Assembly: GCF_030718205.1 (NCBI RefSeq)
Contig: NZ_JAUZQF010000003.1
Location: 1 to 64,000 of the forward strand
Origin: Nonomuraea turcica
Lineage (GTDB): Bacteria; Actinomycetota; Actinomycetes; Streptosporangiales; Streptosporangiaceae
Length of the DNA: 64,000 nt
Direction of reading: 5' to 3'
The position numbers were made by a program, and so were the translations under genes. Positions 1 through 6,591 of the stretch are shown one piece after another; the first letter of the stretch is position 1, and each line of letters begins with the position of its first letter. The notes beneath the pieces were generated by a model, which worked only from the letters and a program-made list of their open reading frames with translations, did no database searches and was not told the origin of the DNA.

Positions 1-629
1 ATCCTGGTGGAGACCGAGCCCGGATTGTTCGCTCAGCCGCGTCCGTAGCACGACCGCGACGTTCCTGACCAGCGCGCCCCACTCAGTCCAAGCGACGAAA
101 GGGACATCAACTCGCGCAACGCCCTCTCACACTTACCTGGAGTCACAAGAGCTAGAAAAGAATTCTATCGATATCTTGTTCTGTCTATGACTGAGCGTGA
201 ACCTGCCCCGCTCAGTGGAGTGATCCGGCCCAGAGGGAGGCGTCAACGCACGTCAAAGCTTGATCACTTAGGGTGGGCGGCGGGGCATTTGCTTCTAGCG
301 ATCTTTGGTCGTGGGCTTCTGTAGGTTTGTGTCAAGTTTCACGACGCCCGGGGAAGTCGAGCTTGGGCGGCGTAGTCGTCGATGTGACGGGCGCCGCCGC
401 CTCCGCCGGGCTCTCCTCCTGGTGCCCGACCAGCAGCGGCCGGCGCTTTCATGGCGTCGTCAGGCAGGTCCGCGCGGCCAAGTGAAAGCGGTCGGCCGAA
501 AGTGACGGTCCATTTCGGAAGAGCGGGTCGCTTTCTTTCCGTGAAACTTTCACCCCGGCTGGTCCTCGGAATGCCTCTTTCGCTGTTCATGCGCCGCATT
601 GACCAGGCATGGCGCGGCCATGCCCGACA
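1..629. other. left-end stretch with no confident gene
   Basis: No open frame here has convincing actinomycete codon usage or a recognisable product. The minus strand of about 1-110 reads as a short protein-like stretch (containing WTEWGALVRNVAV) that leaves the window, so the end of a leftward gene may be present, but an upstream stop and lack of a start prevent a call. Around 140-200 there is a pocket of lower G+C. The right half holds operator-like palindromes that belong to the regulatory region of the AA10 gene downstream. Confidence 0.4.
541..553. promoter_or_regulatory. 13-bp palindrome GTGAAACTTTCAC
   Basis: The sequence GTGAAA-C-TTTCAC is a perfect palindrome about a central C, 194 bases before the AA10 start. 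GAAA-N-TTTC and CGAA-N-TTCG palindromes are known operators in front of actinomycete xylanase genes. Related half-sites (GTGAAAG, CGAAAGTG, CATTTCGG) lie just upstream at about 482-525. A matching CGAAACTTTCA palindrome occurs at 6277-6287, at nearly the same distance from a copy of the same promoter. Regulator identity is inferred. Confidence 0.45.
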
Positions 630-734
630 TTGACAATAGGAAGTCAATTGGCCGGTGCGATGTGGTCAGATACCGTCCCCCGCCGGGAGCGCTCCTCTTC
701 ACCGGAACCCCGACCGGAACAGGGAGACCGCACG
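630..734 (+). promoter_or_regulatory. promoter and leader of the AA10 gene with CebR-like operator
   Basis: A plausible promoter is TTGGCC at 648-653, 17 bases, then TACCGT at 671-676. Directly downstream, 685-695 reads GGGAGCGCTCC, the core of the 14-bp TGGGAGCGCTCCCA box bound by LacI-family CebR/CelR repressors that control cellulose-degradation genes in actinomycetes; the outer T/A positions are not conserved here. A TTGACA lies at 630-635. The leader ends in a GGGAG ribosome-binding site before ATG 735. The box position over the expected transcription start fits repression, and CebR-type control suits a cellulose-active AA10 gene. Confidence 0.55.
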
Positions 735-1183
735 ATGCCCCAAGCCGCACTCAACCGCTGGGCGCTGCGCGCCCTGGCCGTGCTGATGTCCATGGCGATG
801 ATCTTTGCTGTCCCCCTCGCCGACACCGCCTCCGCGCACGGGTGGTCACTGACCCGGCCTCCCGCAACTACGGATGCTGCCTGCGCTGGGGCAACGACTT
901 CCAGAACCCACCATGCAGCAGCGGGACCCGATGTGCTGGCAGGCGTGGCAGGACAACACCAACGCCATGTGGAACTGGAACGGGCTCTATCGGGACAACG
1001 TCGGCGGCAACCACCAGGCCGTCATCCCCAACGGGCAGCTGTGCAGCGCCGGCCAGACGCAGGGCGGCCGGTACCGCTCGATGGACACGCCGGGCGCCTG
1101 GACGATGGCGAACCTGCCCAGCACGTTCGACATCGGGCTGACCGACCAGGCCAGGCACGGCGCGGACTACATCAGCGTCTACC
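735..1183 (+). pseudogene. AA10 lytic polysaccharide monooxygenase, 5' part (frameshifted, interrupted)
   Basis: This was a secreted copper LPMO of the cellulose-active AA10 type. The ATG at 735 opens a Sec signal peptide ending ASA, followed by the mature HGW with the copper-binding N-terminal histidine. The frame then shifts: VTDPASRNYGCCLRWGNDFQ continues in a second frame and TMQQRDPMCWQAWQ in a third, followed by NAMWNWNGLYRDN and HGADYISVY, all characteristic of this family. Homology stops near 1183, where an IS200/IS605-type element begins. The last part of the protein appears again after the element at 3132-3200. Two frameshifts within about 80 bases plus the insertion make this a decayed pseudogene; sequencing error could explain the frameshifts but not the interruption. 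Confidence 0.85.
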
Positions 1184-1308
1184 GAGGTGCGGGCCAGTGC
1201 TCGCGCCTTCAGGCGGGTGGTGAAGGCCCGTGCGGGAAGGCCTCCAAGGGCCTGAGCGTGCCCTGACCCGTACTCTTGGAACCGGTCGTGAGCGCGTCTG
1301 GTCTTGTC

Positions 1309-1740
1309 TCATTTCTGGGGCCGGTCCTGGGACTGGAGGTAGGTGCGGACGGTGGCCTCGCTCGCGTCGCCGGTCGATCCTGCGTAGTAGGAGCGGGACC
1401 AGAAGTGGCCGCCCCACAGGTGTGTGTGGACGTGAGCGCTGTATTCCTGGCGGAGGTGGCGGGCCGAGACGCCTTTGAGGGAGTTGTCCAGGGAGGACAG
1501 GGCGACCTTGGGCGGGTAGCGGACCAGGAGGTGGACGTGGTCGTGTGCGCCGTTGAAGTCGGTCAGTTCGCAGTCGAACTTCTCGCACACCTCTTTCATG
1601 ATCTGTTCGCAGCGTTTCAGCATGGGGCCGGTGAGTGCGTCTCGCCGATATTTCGTGACAAACACCAAATGCGTGGTCAGGTCGTGGACGCAGTGACGTC
1701 CTGTTCTGATGCCGGGGTTCGGTTCCCATCGCGGTGACAT
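1309..1740 (-). CDS. tnpA: IS200/IS605 family Y1 (HUH) transposase TnpA
   Basis: A 143-residue single-domain transposase that cuts and rejoins single-stranded element ends. The HUH metal motif is H68-V-H70 in HDHVHLLV. The nucleophile is expected at Tyr134 in the YxxxQ motif (YLQSQ). The GGHFWSRSYY segment is also family-typical. The ATG at 1740 giving MSPRWEPNPG matches the usual start; a much longer frame running on upstream is only the antisense shadow of tnpB. Length and all motifs are intact, so the enzyme could be active. It is divergent from tnpB. Confidence 0.92.
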   Translation of the reverse strand: MSPRWEPNPGIRTGRHCVHDLTTHLVFVTKYRRDALTGPMLKRCEQIMKEVCEKFDCELTDFNGAHDHVHLLVRYPPKVALSSLDNSLKGVSARHLRQEYSAHVHTHLWGGHFWSRSYYAGSTGDASEATVRTYLQSQDRPQK

Positions 1741-1755
1741 ACACCAAACGATAGA

Positions 1756-3081
1756 ATGGGCCGCGTGGGGTTGGAGAAGCGCAACCGTGCTCAGGTCGCC
1801 CGCCTGGAGGTGGACCAGCGGCAGAGCGCCGTGTTGGACGGCCAGGCGCACAACGCGCGCCTGCTGTGGAACCTGCTGCACGAGTTCTTCACCTTCCGGC
1901 AGGGCCGGTTCGCCTCCCTCGCCCAATGCGACGAGGCCATCCGGGCCGCCCGCAAAGAGATCGACTGGCTCAACGACCTGCCCGCCCAGGCGGCGCAGGC
2001 CGTGCTGAAGACCTACCGGCAGGCGTGGGTGAACTTCTTCAACCCCGACCACCCGGCCGGGCGCCCCACGTTCAAGAGCCGATTGCGCTCCCGGATGGCG
2101 GTGGACGTCCCCCAGGCGCGGGACCTGAACATCACCCGGATCAACCGGCGGTGGGGCGCGGTCACCATCCCCAAACTCGGCCGGGTCCGCTTCCGGTGGA
2201 CCAAAGACCTGCCGGGGGTCACGAAGGGCGGCCTGGACGGGAAGATCACCGGGGCGCGGCTGGTGAAGGAGGCCAATGGGTGGCACATCGTGTTCCGTAT
2301 CCAGACCGAGGAGCCGGCGCCGGCCCCGCATCCGGGACCGCACACCGCGATCGACCGGGGCATCGCCGTACCGTTGGCGCTGGCCACCGGAGAGAAGATC
2401 TTCCACCGTGACCAGTGGCTGACCGGCGGGGAACAGCGGCGCCTGCTCCGCCTGGAACGCAAAGCCGCCCGCCAGAAACGAGCCGCGACACCCGGACAGC
2501 CTGCCAGTAACCGGCTGAAGCACACCTACGACCAGATTGCCGGCCTGCGCGCCAAAGCCAAGCGCCGGGCCATCGACTGGCAGCACCAGACCACCACCCA
2601 GCTCACCGACCGGTTCTCCGTCATCGTGCTGGAAGACCTCAAGGTCACGAACATGATGGCGAGCGCCTCCGGCACCCCCGAACAGCCGGGCAGGAACGTC
2701 GCCCAAAAACGGGGCCTGAATCGGGCCATCGCCGGCGAGGCGTGGGGCCGCACCGCCGAGTTCCTCACCTACAAGGCCACCGCCAAGGGCGGCAAGGTCG
2801 TCCTCGTCCCGGCGCCGGGCACTAGCCAGGAATGCCACGCCTGCCACACGATCATCGAGGGCTCCCGGGAGAGTCAGTCCCGGTTTGTGTGCAAGAACAC
2901 CGTCTGCGGGTGGATCGGCAACGCCGACGTCAACGCCGCCCGCACCCAGTTGTATCGGTACAACTCAGCCGCCGGACGGGCGGTCACCGGACGTGGAGGC
3001 CCTGCCGTATTGGGGCCGCTGAAGCGTCAAGCACCTCATGGCGGGACTACCCACGCCGCCCCGCAACGGGTGGCAGCGTAG
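1756..3081 (+). CDS. tnpB: IS605-type TnpB RNA-guided nuclease
   Basis: A 441-residue TnpB, an RNA-guided endonuclease family ancestral to Cas12 that helps keep the element at its site. The N-terminal helical domain is followed by a split RuvC nuclease with Asp200 (AIDRGIAV), Glu293 (VLEDLKV) and Asp391 (GNADVNAA). The zinc-finger insert has Cys360/Cys363 and Cys379/Cys384. All three acidic residues are present, so the nuclease looks intact. The guide RNA of this family normally derives from the 3' end of tnpB and the element right end, here about 2950-3131. A slightly later GTG (V5) is an alternative start. Confidence 0.92.
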   Translation: MGRVGLEKRNRAQVARLEVDQRQSAVLDGQAHNARLLWNLLHEFFTFRQGRFASLAQCDEAIRAARKEIDWLNDLPAQAAQAVLKTYRQAWVNFFNPDHPAGRPTFKSRLRSRMAVDVPQARDLNITRINRRWGAVTIPKLGRVRFRWTKDLPGVTKGGLDGKITGARLVKEANGWHIVFRIQTEEPAPAPHPGPHTAIDRGIAVPLALATGEKIFHRDQWLTGGEQRRLLRLERKAARQKRAATPGQPASNRLKHTYDQIAGLRAKAKRRAIDWQHQTTTQLTDRFSVIVLEDLKVTNMMASASGTPEQPGRNVAQKRGLNRAIAGEAWGRTAEFLTYKATAKGGKVVLVPAPGTSQECHACHTIIEGSRESQSRFVCKNTVCGWIGNADVNAARTQLYRYNSAAGRAVTGRGGPAVLGPLKRQAPHGGTTHAAPQRVAA

Positions 3082-3093
3082 CGGCCATGAGAA

Positions 3094-3121
3094 TCCTCCC
3101 CATTCATATTCATGGGAAGGA
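3094..3121 (+). other. right-end hairpin of the IS605-type element, probable omega-RNA 3' region
   Basis: An imperfect inverted repeat of 10-base arms at 3094-3103 and 3112-3121 (one mismatch, 8-base loop) lies 12 bases after the tnpB stop. IS605 right ends carry such subterminal hairpins, recognised by TnpA, and the same region forms the scaffold of the TnpB guide RNA. The guide would be copied from sequence just outside the element, beginning near 3132 in the AA10 remnant. Boundaries are inferred. Confidence 0.55.
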
Positions 3122-3131
3122 GCACGTCAAA

Positions 3132-3200
3132 CGATCTGGAAGGCCTCGCACACACATGGACCAGACGTACTACTTCTGCAGCGACGTCAACTTCACCTGA
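3132..3200 (+). pseudogene. AA10 lytic polysaccharide monooxygenase, 3' remnant
   Basis: After the insertion element, TIWKASH appears in one frame and MDQTYYFCSDVNF, ending in TGA at 3198-3200, in another. Together they match the canonical AA10 C-terminus (TIWQASH-x-DQTYYxCSDV-x-F) including the buried aromatic and the last disulphide cysteine. A third frameshift lies between the two pieces. This is the other half of the gene that starts at 735; roughly 50 residues between DYISVY and TIW are absent. Confidence 0.85.
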
Positions 3201-3218
3201 GCCTGACTGACGTGGTGT

Positions 3219-3257
3219 CTCCGCCGGGCGCGGCCCTCGTGTGCGCGCCCGGCGGAG
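3219..3257. terminator. bidirectional hairpin terminator between AA10 remnant and gvp operon
   Basis: A perfect 14-bp inverted repeat (arms 3219-3232 and 3244-3257, 11-base loop) lies between the converging AA10 remnant and gvpK. There is no long T run, as is common for actinomycete terminators. Its symmetry and position suit termination from both sides. Confidence 0.7.
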
Positions 3258-3259
3258 CG

Positions 3260-3535
3260 CTATGCGTCAGGAAGGAGGGTGCCAAGCGGGCCGAGGTCGA
3301 GGTTGAGCTCGTCCTCCGTGATGCCGAAGCGGTCCTTCAGGTCGGTCATGGCCTGGTCGAGGCGCATGAGGGCGAGGCCCAGCGCCTCGGCCTGCGCCCC
3401 GGTGAGGTCGCCCTCGTCCGCGCGGCGCAGGGCCTGGCGCTCCATGAGCTGGCGGATCAGCTCGACCAAGGTCAGCACCAGGCAGACGAGGTCGTGCTCG
3501 ACCTGGTCGGGGTCGGTTTCCAGGCGGCGGGTCAT
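3260..3535 (-). CDS. gvpK: gas vesicle protein GvpK
   Basis: A 91-residue GvpK, a conserved accessory protein of gas-vesicle assembly whose exact role is not settled. It shows the family signature LVLTLVELIRQLMERQALRR and the C-terminal LNLDLGPLGTLL. It is the last gene of the leftward gvp operon; its ATG overlaps the stop of the preceding GvpA-family gene (ATGA), so it is translationally coupled. The terminator hairpin follows directly. Confidence 0.92.
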   Translation of the reverse strand: MTRRLETDPDQVEHDLVCLVLTLVELIRQLMERQALRRADEGDLTGAQAEALGLALMRLDQAMTDLKDRFGITEDELNLDLGPLGTLLPDA

Positions 3536-3702
3536 GCCGGCTCCGCGCGGACGGAGGTGATCAGGGCACGCAGGGAGACGCGTACGAGGTCGACCTCGGC
3601 GATGGAGATCACCAGGTCGCCGCTCAGCACGACGCCGCCGGCCAGCAGCCGGTCGAGCAGATCGACGAGCGCCACCTCCCGCTGGACGAGCTCCGCGGTC
3701 AT
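3532..3702 (-). CDS. gvpS: GvpA-family minor gas vesicle protein (GvpS type)
   Basis: A 56-residue GvpA/J/S-family protein containing VALVDLLDRLLAGGVVLSGD and LVRVSLRALITSV, the short helical and beta wall-forming core of the family. In Streptomyces gvp clusters the gene next to gvpK is gvpS, and this sequence fits that type. The ATG at 3702 is preferred to an upstream in-frame start because it overlaps the gvpL stop and follows a GGAGGAG ribosome-binding site. Likely a minor shell or nucleation component. Confidence 0.85.
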   Translation of the reverse strand: MTAELVQREVALVDLLDRLLAGGVVLSGDLVISIAEVDLVRVSLRALITSVRAEPA

Positions 3703-4511
3703 GCCCGCTCCTCCCCGTCGATCGTGGTGAAGGAGTAGGCGGGCCACGGGCCGGTCACCTCGACGCGCACGTCGTCCCACCGGGCGGCCAGATCGGCCGC
3801 GGCCTCCCTGAAGGCGTGGGGGTCCTCGATCAGGTACGCCGCGTTGAGAACCATCACGCCGTCGTGCCCCGACAGCCGGCGATCCTGGAGACGATGCCGG
3901 TGGCTGGCGATCGCGTGCGGCGCCAGCCGCGCGTGCACTTGCTCGGCCCGGCCCGCCAGCGCCTGGGTCGCGTCCTCGCGCCGGCGGCGCTGAGCGCCGC
4001 GCCGCCGCAGGTATGCCACACCAGGGCCGGGCCGTTGCGCGGGGGAGAACGCGCCCTCAGGCACGTCCCGTGGCGACTGGCCGGCCTGGTGGTCGTCGGC
4101 GGGTGAGCCGGTGGGGGCAGTGCCGTACACCTTGACGCCCCATTCCGAGCGGCCCGCCACTCTCGACAGGGCCCGCTCGATTCCACCCCGCCGCTCCTCC
4201 AGCAGTTCCTTGACCCGGCGGTCGTCATGGAAGACCGTGGCCAGCCGCACCGGCGCGGTGGGGCCGCGGCCGGCGACCGTCCGCACCACCGCGTCGTGCG
4301 CGCGGGCGATCGCCTCCAGCCACGCCAGGTCCTCAAGGTTCTCGCGGAGCGCCCGCTCGCCGTACTCCGGCAGCGGCACCGTGCTGACCACCGCCGTCAG
4401 CCCGGAGTGCTCGACCACGCGAACCCGGCTGCCGGACACTCCGGCCACCTCGCCGACCACCGGATCGCGTGCGTTGGTGACGGCGTACAGGTAGACGGCG
4501 GTGTCAGTCAT
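3699..4511 (-). CDS. gvpL: gas vesicle protein GvpL/GvpF family
   Basis: A 270-residue GvpL/F-family protein. It has the family N-terminus YLYAVT, the RLATVFHDDRRVKELLE block, EWGVKVYG, and the C-terminal VMVLNAAYLIED...VEVTGPWPAYSF. GvpF/L proteins are accessory proteins that bind GvpA and help nucleate the vesicle. The middle (about residues 130-180) is more divergent and arginine-rich than usual. It is the second GvpF/L paralogue of the operon and overlaps both neighbouring genes by a few bases. Confidence 0.9.
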   Translation of the reverse strand: MTDTAVYLYAVTNARDPVVGEVAGVSGSRVRVVEHSGLTAVVSTVPLPEYGERALRENLEDLAWLEAIARAHDAVVRTVAGRGPTAPVRLATVFHDDRRVKELLEERRGGIERALSRVAGRSEWGVKVYGTAPTGSPADDHQAGQSPRDVPEGAFSPAQRPGPGVAYLRRRGAQRRRREDATQALAGRAEQVHARLAPHAIASHRHRLQDRRLSGHDGVMVLNAAYLIEDPHAFREAAADLAARWDDVRVEVTGPWPAYSFTTIDGEERA

Positions 4512-4839
4512 GCGGATCCCTCCCCGGCGTCCGCTCCAGCTCGGCGAGCCGAGCGCGCAGCTCGCGGTTTTCCGCCAGGACGTCCCCGCGGGCGCGGGAG
4601 GACAGCGACGGGTCGTGTTCCCACCAGTCGATGCCCAGCTCCTTCGCCCGGTCCACCGAGGCGACCAGGAGGCGGATCTTGATGGTGAGCAGCTCGATGT
4701 CCAGTAGGTTCACCCGGACGTCGCCGACGACCACGATCCCTTTGTCGAGGACGCGTTCCAGGATGTCGGCCAGGTTGGCGGGGTCGCTGCGGGCAGGCTC
4801 GGCAGCGGGCCCGGAGCGTACCCAGGAGATGTCGGCCAC
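4504..4839 (-). CDS. gvpJ: gas vesicle protein GvpJ (GvpA family)
   Basis: A 111-residue GvpA-family protein with the core ANLADILERVLDKGIVVVGD and VNLLDIELLTIKIRLLVASV followed by DRAKELGIDWW and a charged tail, the layout of GvpJ. GvpJ is a minor wall or tip protein. The GTG at 4839 is chosen because GAGGAGG lies seven bases upstream; the longer in-frame extension is arginine-rich antisense of gvpG. It overlaps the start of gvpL by eight bases. Confidence 0.87.
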   Translation of the reverse strand: MADISWVRSGPAAEPARSDPANLADILERVLDKGIVVVGDVRVNLLDIELLTIKIRLLVASVDRAKELGIDWWEHDPSLSSRARGDVLAENRELRARLAELERTPGRDPHD

Positions 4840-4843
4840 GACC

Positions 4844-5071
4844 TCACCTCCTCGGCGCCCGCAGCAGCCGGTCCAGCAGCTCCTCCTCCCGCGCGGCCGC
4901 CTCCTCCTCGGAGATCTCACCGGCGGCCAGGTCGGCTGCCACGTCCTCCAGCTCGCGCCTGATCCGGACCGGGTCGTAGAGCTGTTCCTCCGCGCGGTCG
5001 CACAGGAACTCCGCCATCCGGATGACCGCGAACGCGGGCGCGAGCGGCCACGTCACCAGGCCCGAGATCAC
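4844..5071 (-). CDS. gvpG: gas vesicle protein GvpG
   Basis: A 75-residue GvpG, a small accessory protein of vesicle assembly. The sequence LVTWPLAPAFAVIRMAEFL followed by YDPVRIRRELEDV and the acidic ISEEEAAAREEELLDRLL is the typical hydrophobic-plus-charged-helix layout. The start is a GTG at 5071 that overlaps the gvpF TGA (GTGA). Genome annotation can miss it because a long spurious frame runs through this region. Confidence 0.85.
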   Translation of the reverse strand: MISGLVTWPLAPAFAVIRMAEFLCDRAEEQLYDPVRIRRELEDVAADLAAGEISEEEAAAREEELLDRLLRAPRR

Positions 5072-5817
5072 GACTGCCGCCCTTGCAGCGAGCCCACGAA
5101 GTCGTACGGAGGCAACGGACCGACGAGGCGCAGCCGCACGCGGCCCGCCCACTGCCGGCCGAGCTCCTCGATCGCCTGCTCGAACCCGTCCTCCTGCCCC
5201 TGCTCGACGAGGAACGCCAGGTTCGCCACCTCGTCCTCCCTGGCGGGCGGGCGCGGCGCCACCTGCTCGGCGTACGGGGACAGCGCGGCCGTCAGCCGGT
5301 CGCTGTCGCCGGCCTGTTTGCGGGCCATGGCCCGGGCGATGACCTCGCCGAGTCGCAGGCGCTCGTCGTAGCTGGATTCTTCGGGCACCCCACGGATCCG
5401 CTCCCGCAGCTCCAGCACCGCGGGCTCCTCGCGCAGCACCTCCAGGTAGGCGGAGTCGTTCTCGTACCGGCCCTTCACGACCAGTTCGACCCGCCCCCGG
5501 ATCTGCTCCAGGTCCGCGAGGAACGCGTCCTGATTGGCGGCGAGCAACTCCTCGGCGATCTCCTGCGGTCCCGTCATGGCCGCGCCGAAGCGGAACGGCA
5601 GCACGGGGACGCGACGGCGGGCCAGGTTCTCCAGCACCCGCTCGTGGGAGAGCAGGTCGTCGCGGGTACCGAGCGGGCGATCCGCCGGCAGGTCGCTGAC
5701 CAGGGCGCAGCACCGGTCGTGCGTCACCAGCGTCACGGGCGCGCCGCCGATCCCGGTCACCGGAGCCGGAAGGTTTGTGGTGCTGTGAGTGACACCGTAG
5801 ATGTACTTGCTGGTCAT
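5068..5817 (-). CDS. gvpF: gas vesicle protein GvpF
   Basis: A 249-residue GvpF with N-terminal YIYGVT, the [14 protein letters not shown] motif, [19 protein letters not shown] and the C-terminal [10 protein letters not shown]. GvpF binds GvpA and is needed early in vesicle nucleation. ATG 5817 overlaps the gvpA stop (ATGA) and its own stop overlaps the gvpG GTG, so translation of A, F and G is coupled. Confidence 0.92.
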   Translation of the reverse strand: MTSKYIYGVTHSTTNLPAPVTGIGGAPVTLVTHDRCCALVSDLPADRPLGTRDDLLSHERVLENLARRRVPVLPFRFGAAMTGPQEIAEELLAANQDAFLADLEQIRGRVELVVKGRYENDSAYLEVLREEPAVLELRERIRGVPEESSYDERLRLGEVIARAMARKQAGDSDRLTAALSPYAEQVAPRPPAREDEVANLAFLVEQGQEDGFEQAIEELGRQWAGRVRLRLVGPLPPYDFVGSLQGRQS

Positions 5818-6143
5818 GACTTTTCACCATCCGTCTCGACGGTCACGCCTTTGACGACGACCTGCGTCTCCTTCTGCGCGGCTGGGCCGATGGGGAGAGC
5901 TCCGTGGCGTACGTCGACGGAGATCTCCTCGCCGCGGATGTCGAGCCGTTCGATGGCCTGCGCGTACCGCAGGTACGTTTCGACGCTGGCCACCACGACC
6001 CGCGCCTGGATGGTGAGGACTTCTATGCCGATCAGTGAAACCTGAACGAATGCGTCGATCACGAGCCCTTTGTCGAGAATGAGCTCGACGACGTCACCCA
6101 GGCCGCTGGAGCCGGAGCGCTCAACGACAGCCGGGGTTGACAT
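5814..6143 (-). CDS. gvpA: major gas vesicle shell protein GvpA
   Basis: A 109-residue GvpA, the protein that forms the ribbed gas-permeable shell. The core contains [37 protein letters not shown] and [14 protein letters not shown]. The ATG at 6143 follows AAGGAGGGAGAAGTC, a strong ribosome-binding site, and is preferred to an upstream in-frame start. As in streptomycetes, the C-terminal tail after the core is longer than in cyanobacterial GvpA. It is the first gene of a seven-gene operon; gvpN and gvpO are not seen here. Confidence 0.93.
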   Translation of the reverse strand: MSTPAVVERSGSSGLGDVVELILDKGLVIDAFVQVSLIGIEVLTIQARVVVASVETYLRYAQAIERLDIRGEEISVDVRHGALPIGPAAQKETQVVVKGVTVETDGEKS

Positions 6144-6276
6144 GACTTCTCCCTCCTTTGACGCCGCGATGTGAATTTCACCCTGTGTCAGTCCTTGGTC
6201 GGCGTCTATGTCGTTTGACCTATTCGTCGAAACCGGCGACATCGGATGACAATCTCGGCTTTTCGGTCGCGGCTGT

Positions 6277-6460
6277 CGAAACTTTCAGCGGTCTCACACA
6301 GGCGGCGGGAGGTCGTTTCCGCTGCTCGTCCCCTATGGAGGGGGATCGGCGACAGCATAGATGGGCGTTGACATGGATCCGGTATTTGTGCGGATTTATG
6401 CAGTCAGATACCGTCCTCGACGGGAGCGCTCCGATCACCGGACCCCCGGCTGAACACGGA
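6277..6460 (+). promoter_or_regulatory. second copy of the AA10 promoter/leader with no AA10 gene behind it
   Basis: This stretch reproduces the AA10 control region at 541-734 in order and spacing: palindrome CGAAACTTTCA (6277-6287), TTGACA (6368-6373), TTGTGC (6386-6391), TACCGT (6409-6414), GGGAGCGCTCC (6422-6432), then a CACCGGA-CCCC block and an ACGGAG ribosome-binding-site-like run. TTGACA to TCAGATACC is 36 bases in both copies. At the place where an ATG should follow there is no coding start, and a hairpin comes next. It is either the remnant of a deleted CAZyme gene or a promoter now serving the gene at 6592. The first part of the 6144-6591 gap also carries the promoter of gvpA on the other strand. 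Confidence 0.6.
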
Positions 6461-6469
6461 GCCAGCCGC

Positions 6470-6498
6470 CCGCCGGACGACCCTCGCGCGTCCGGCGG
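6470..6498. terminator. hairpin in the gap before the C45 hydrolase gene
   Basis: A perfect 10-bp stem (6470-6479 with 6489-6498, 9-base loop) directly follows the duplicated leader. It could be the terminator of a lost gene, or an attenuator for the gene starting at 6592. There is no T run. Confidence 0.5.
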
Positions 6499-6591
6499 TC
6501 GGCGCCGTGTGCGGCGGCAGGGGCGCTATGTGCGGCGTCGTGCGTCGAGGGACAGGTTCGCAGCGCTGTTACCTGGGGTAGTGGGTGGTTC

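Larger units (their letters stand above)
1184..3131. mobile_element. IS200/IS605-type insertion sequence with divergent tnpA and tnpB
   Basis: The element holds a leftward Y1 transposase gene and a rightward TnpB gene whose starts are 15 bases apart, the classic IS605 layout. It sits between the two halves of the AA10 gene. The right end is marked by an imperfect hairpin at 3094-3121 followed about 10 bases later by resumed AA10 homology. The left boundary is approximate: AA10 homology ends near 1183 and a small hairpin CGCC-TTCA-GGCG lies near 1204-1215. About 50 AA10 residues that should lie at the junction are missing, so insertion came with, or was followed by, a deletion. This family does not make target duplications. 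Confidence 0.8.

Noticed and set aside
1..120. End of a leftward gene at the left edge
   Set aside because: The short protein-like stretch has an upstream stop and no start or recognisable family, so it is only mentioned in the left-end entry.
1309..2847. A 512-codon minus-strand frame covering tnpA and most of tnpB
   Set aside because: Only its last 143 codons are a real TnpA; the rest is the antisense of tnpB, which has all RuvC motifs on the plus strand.
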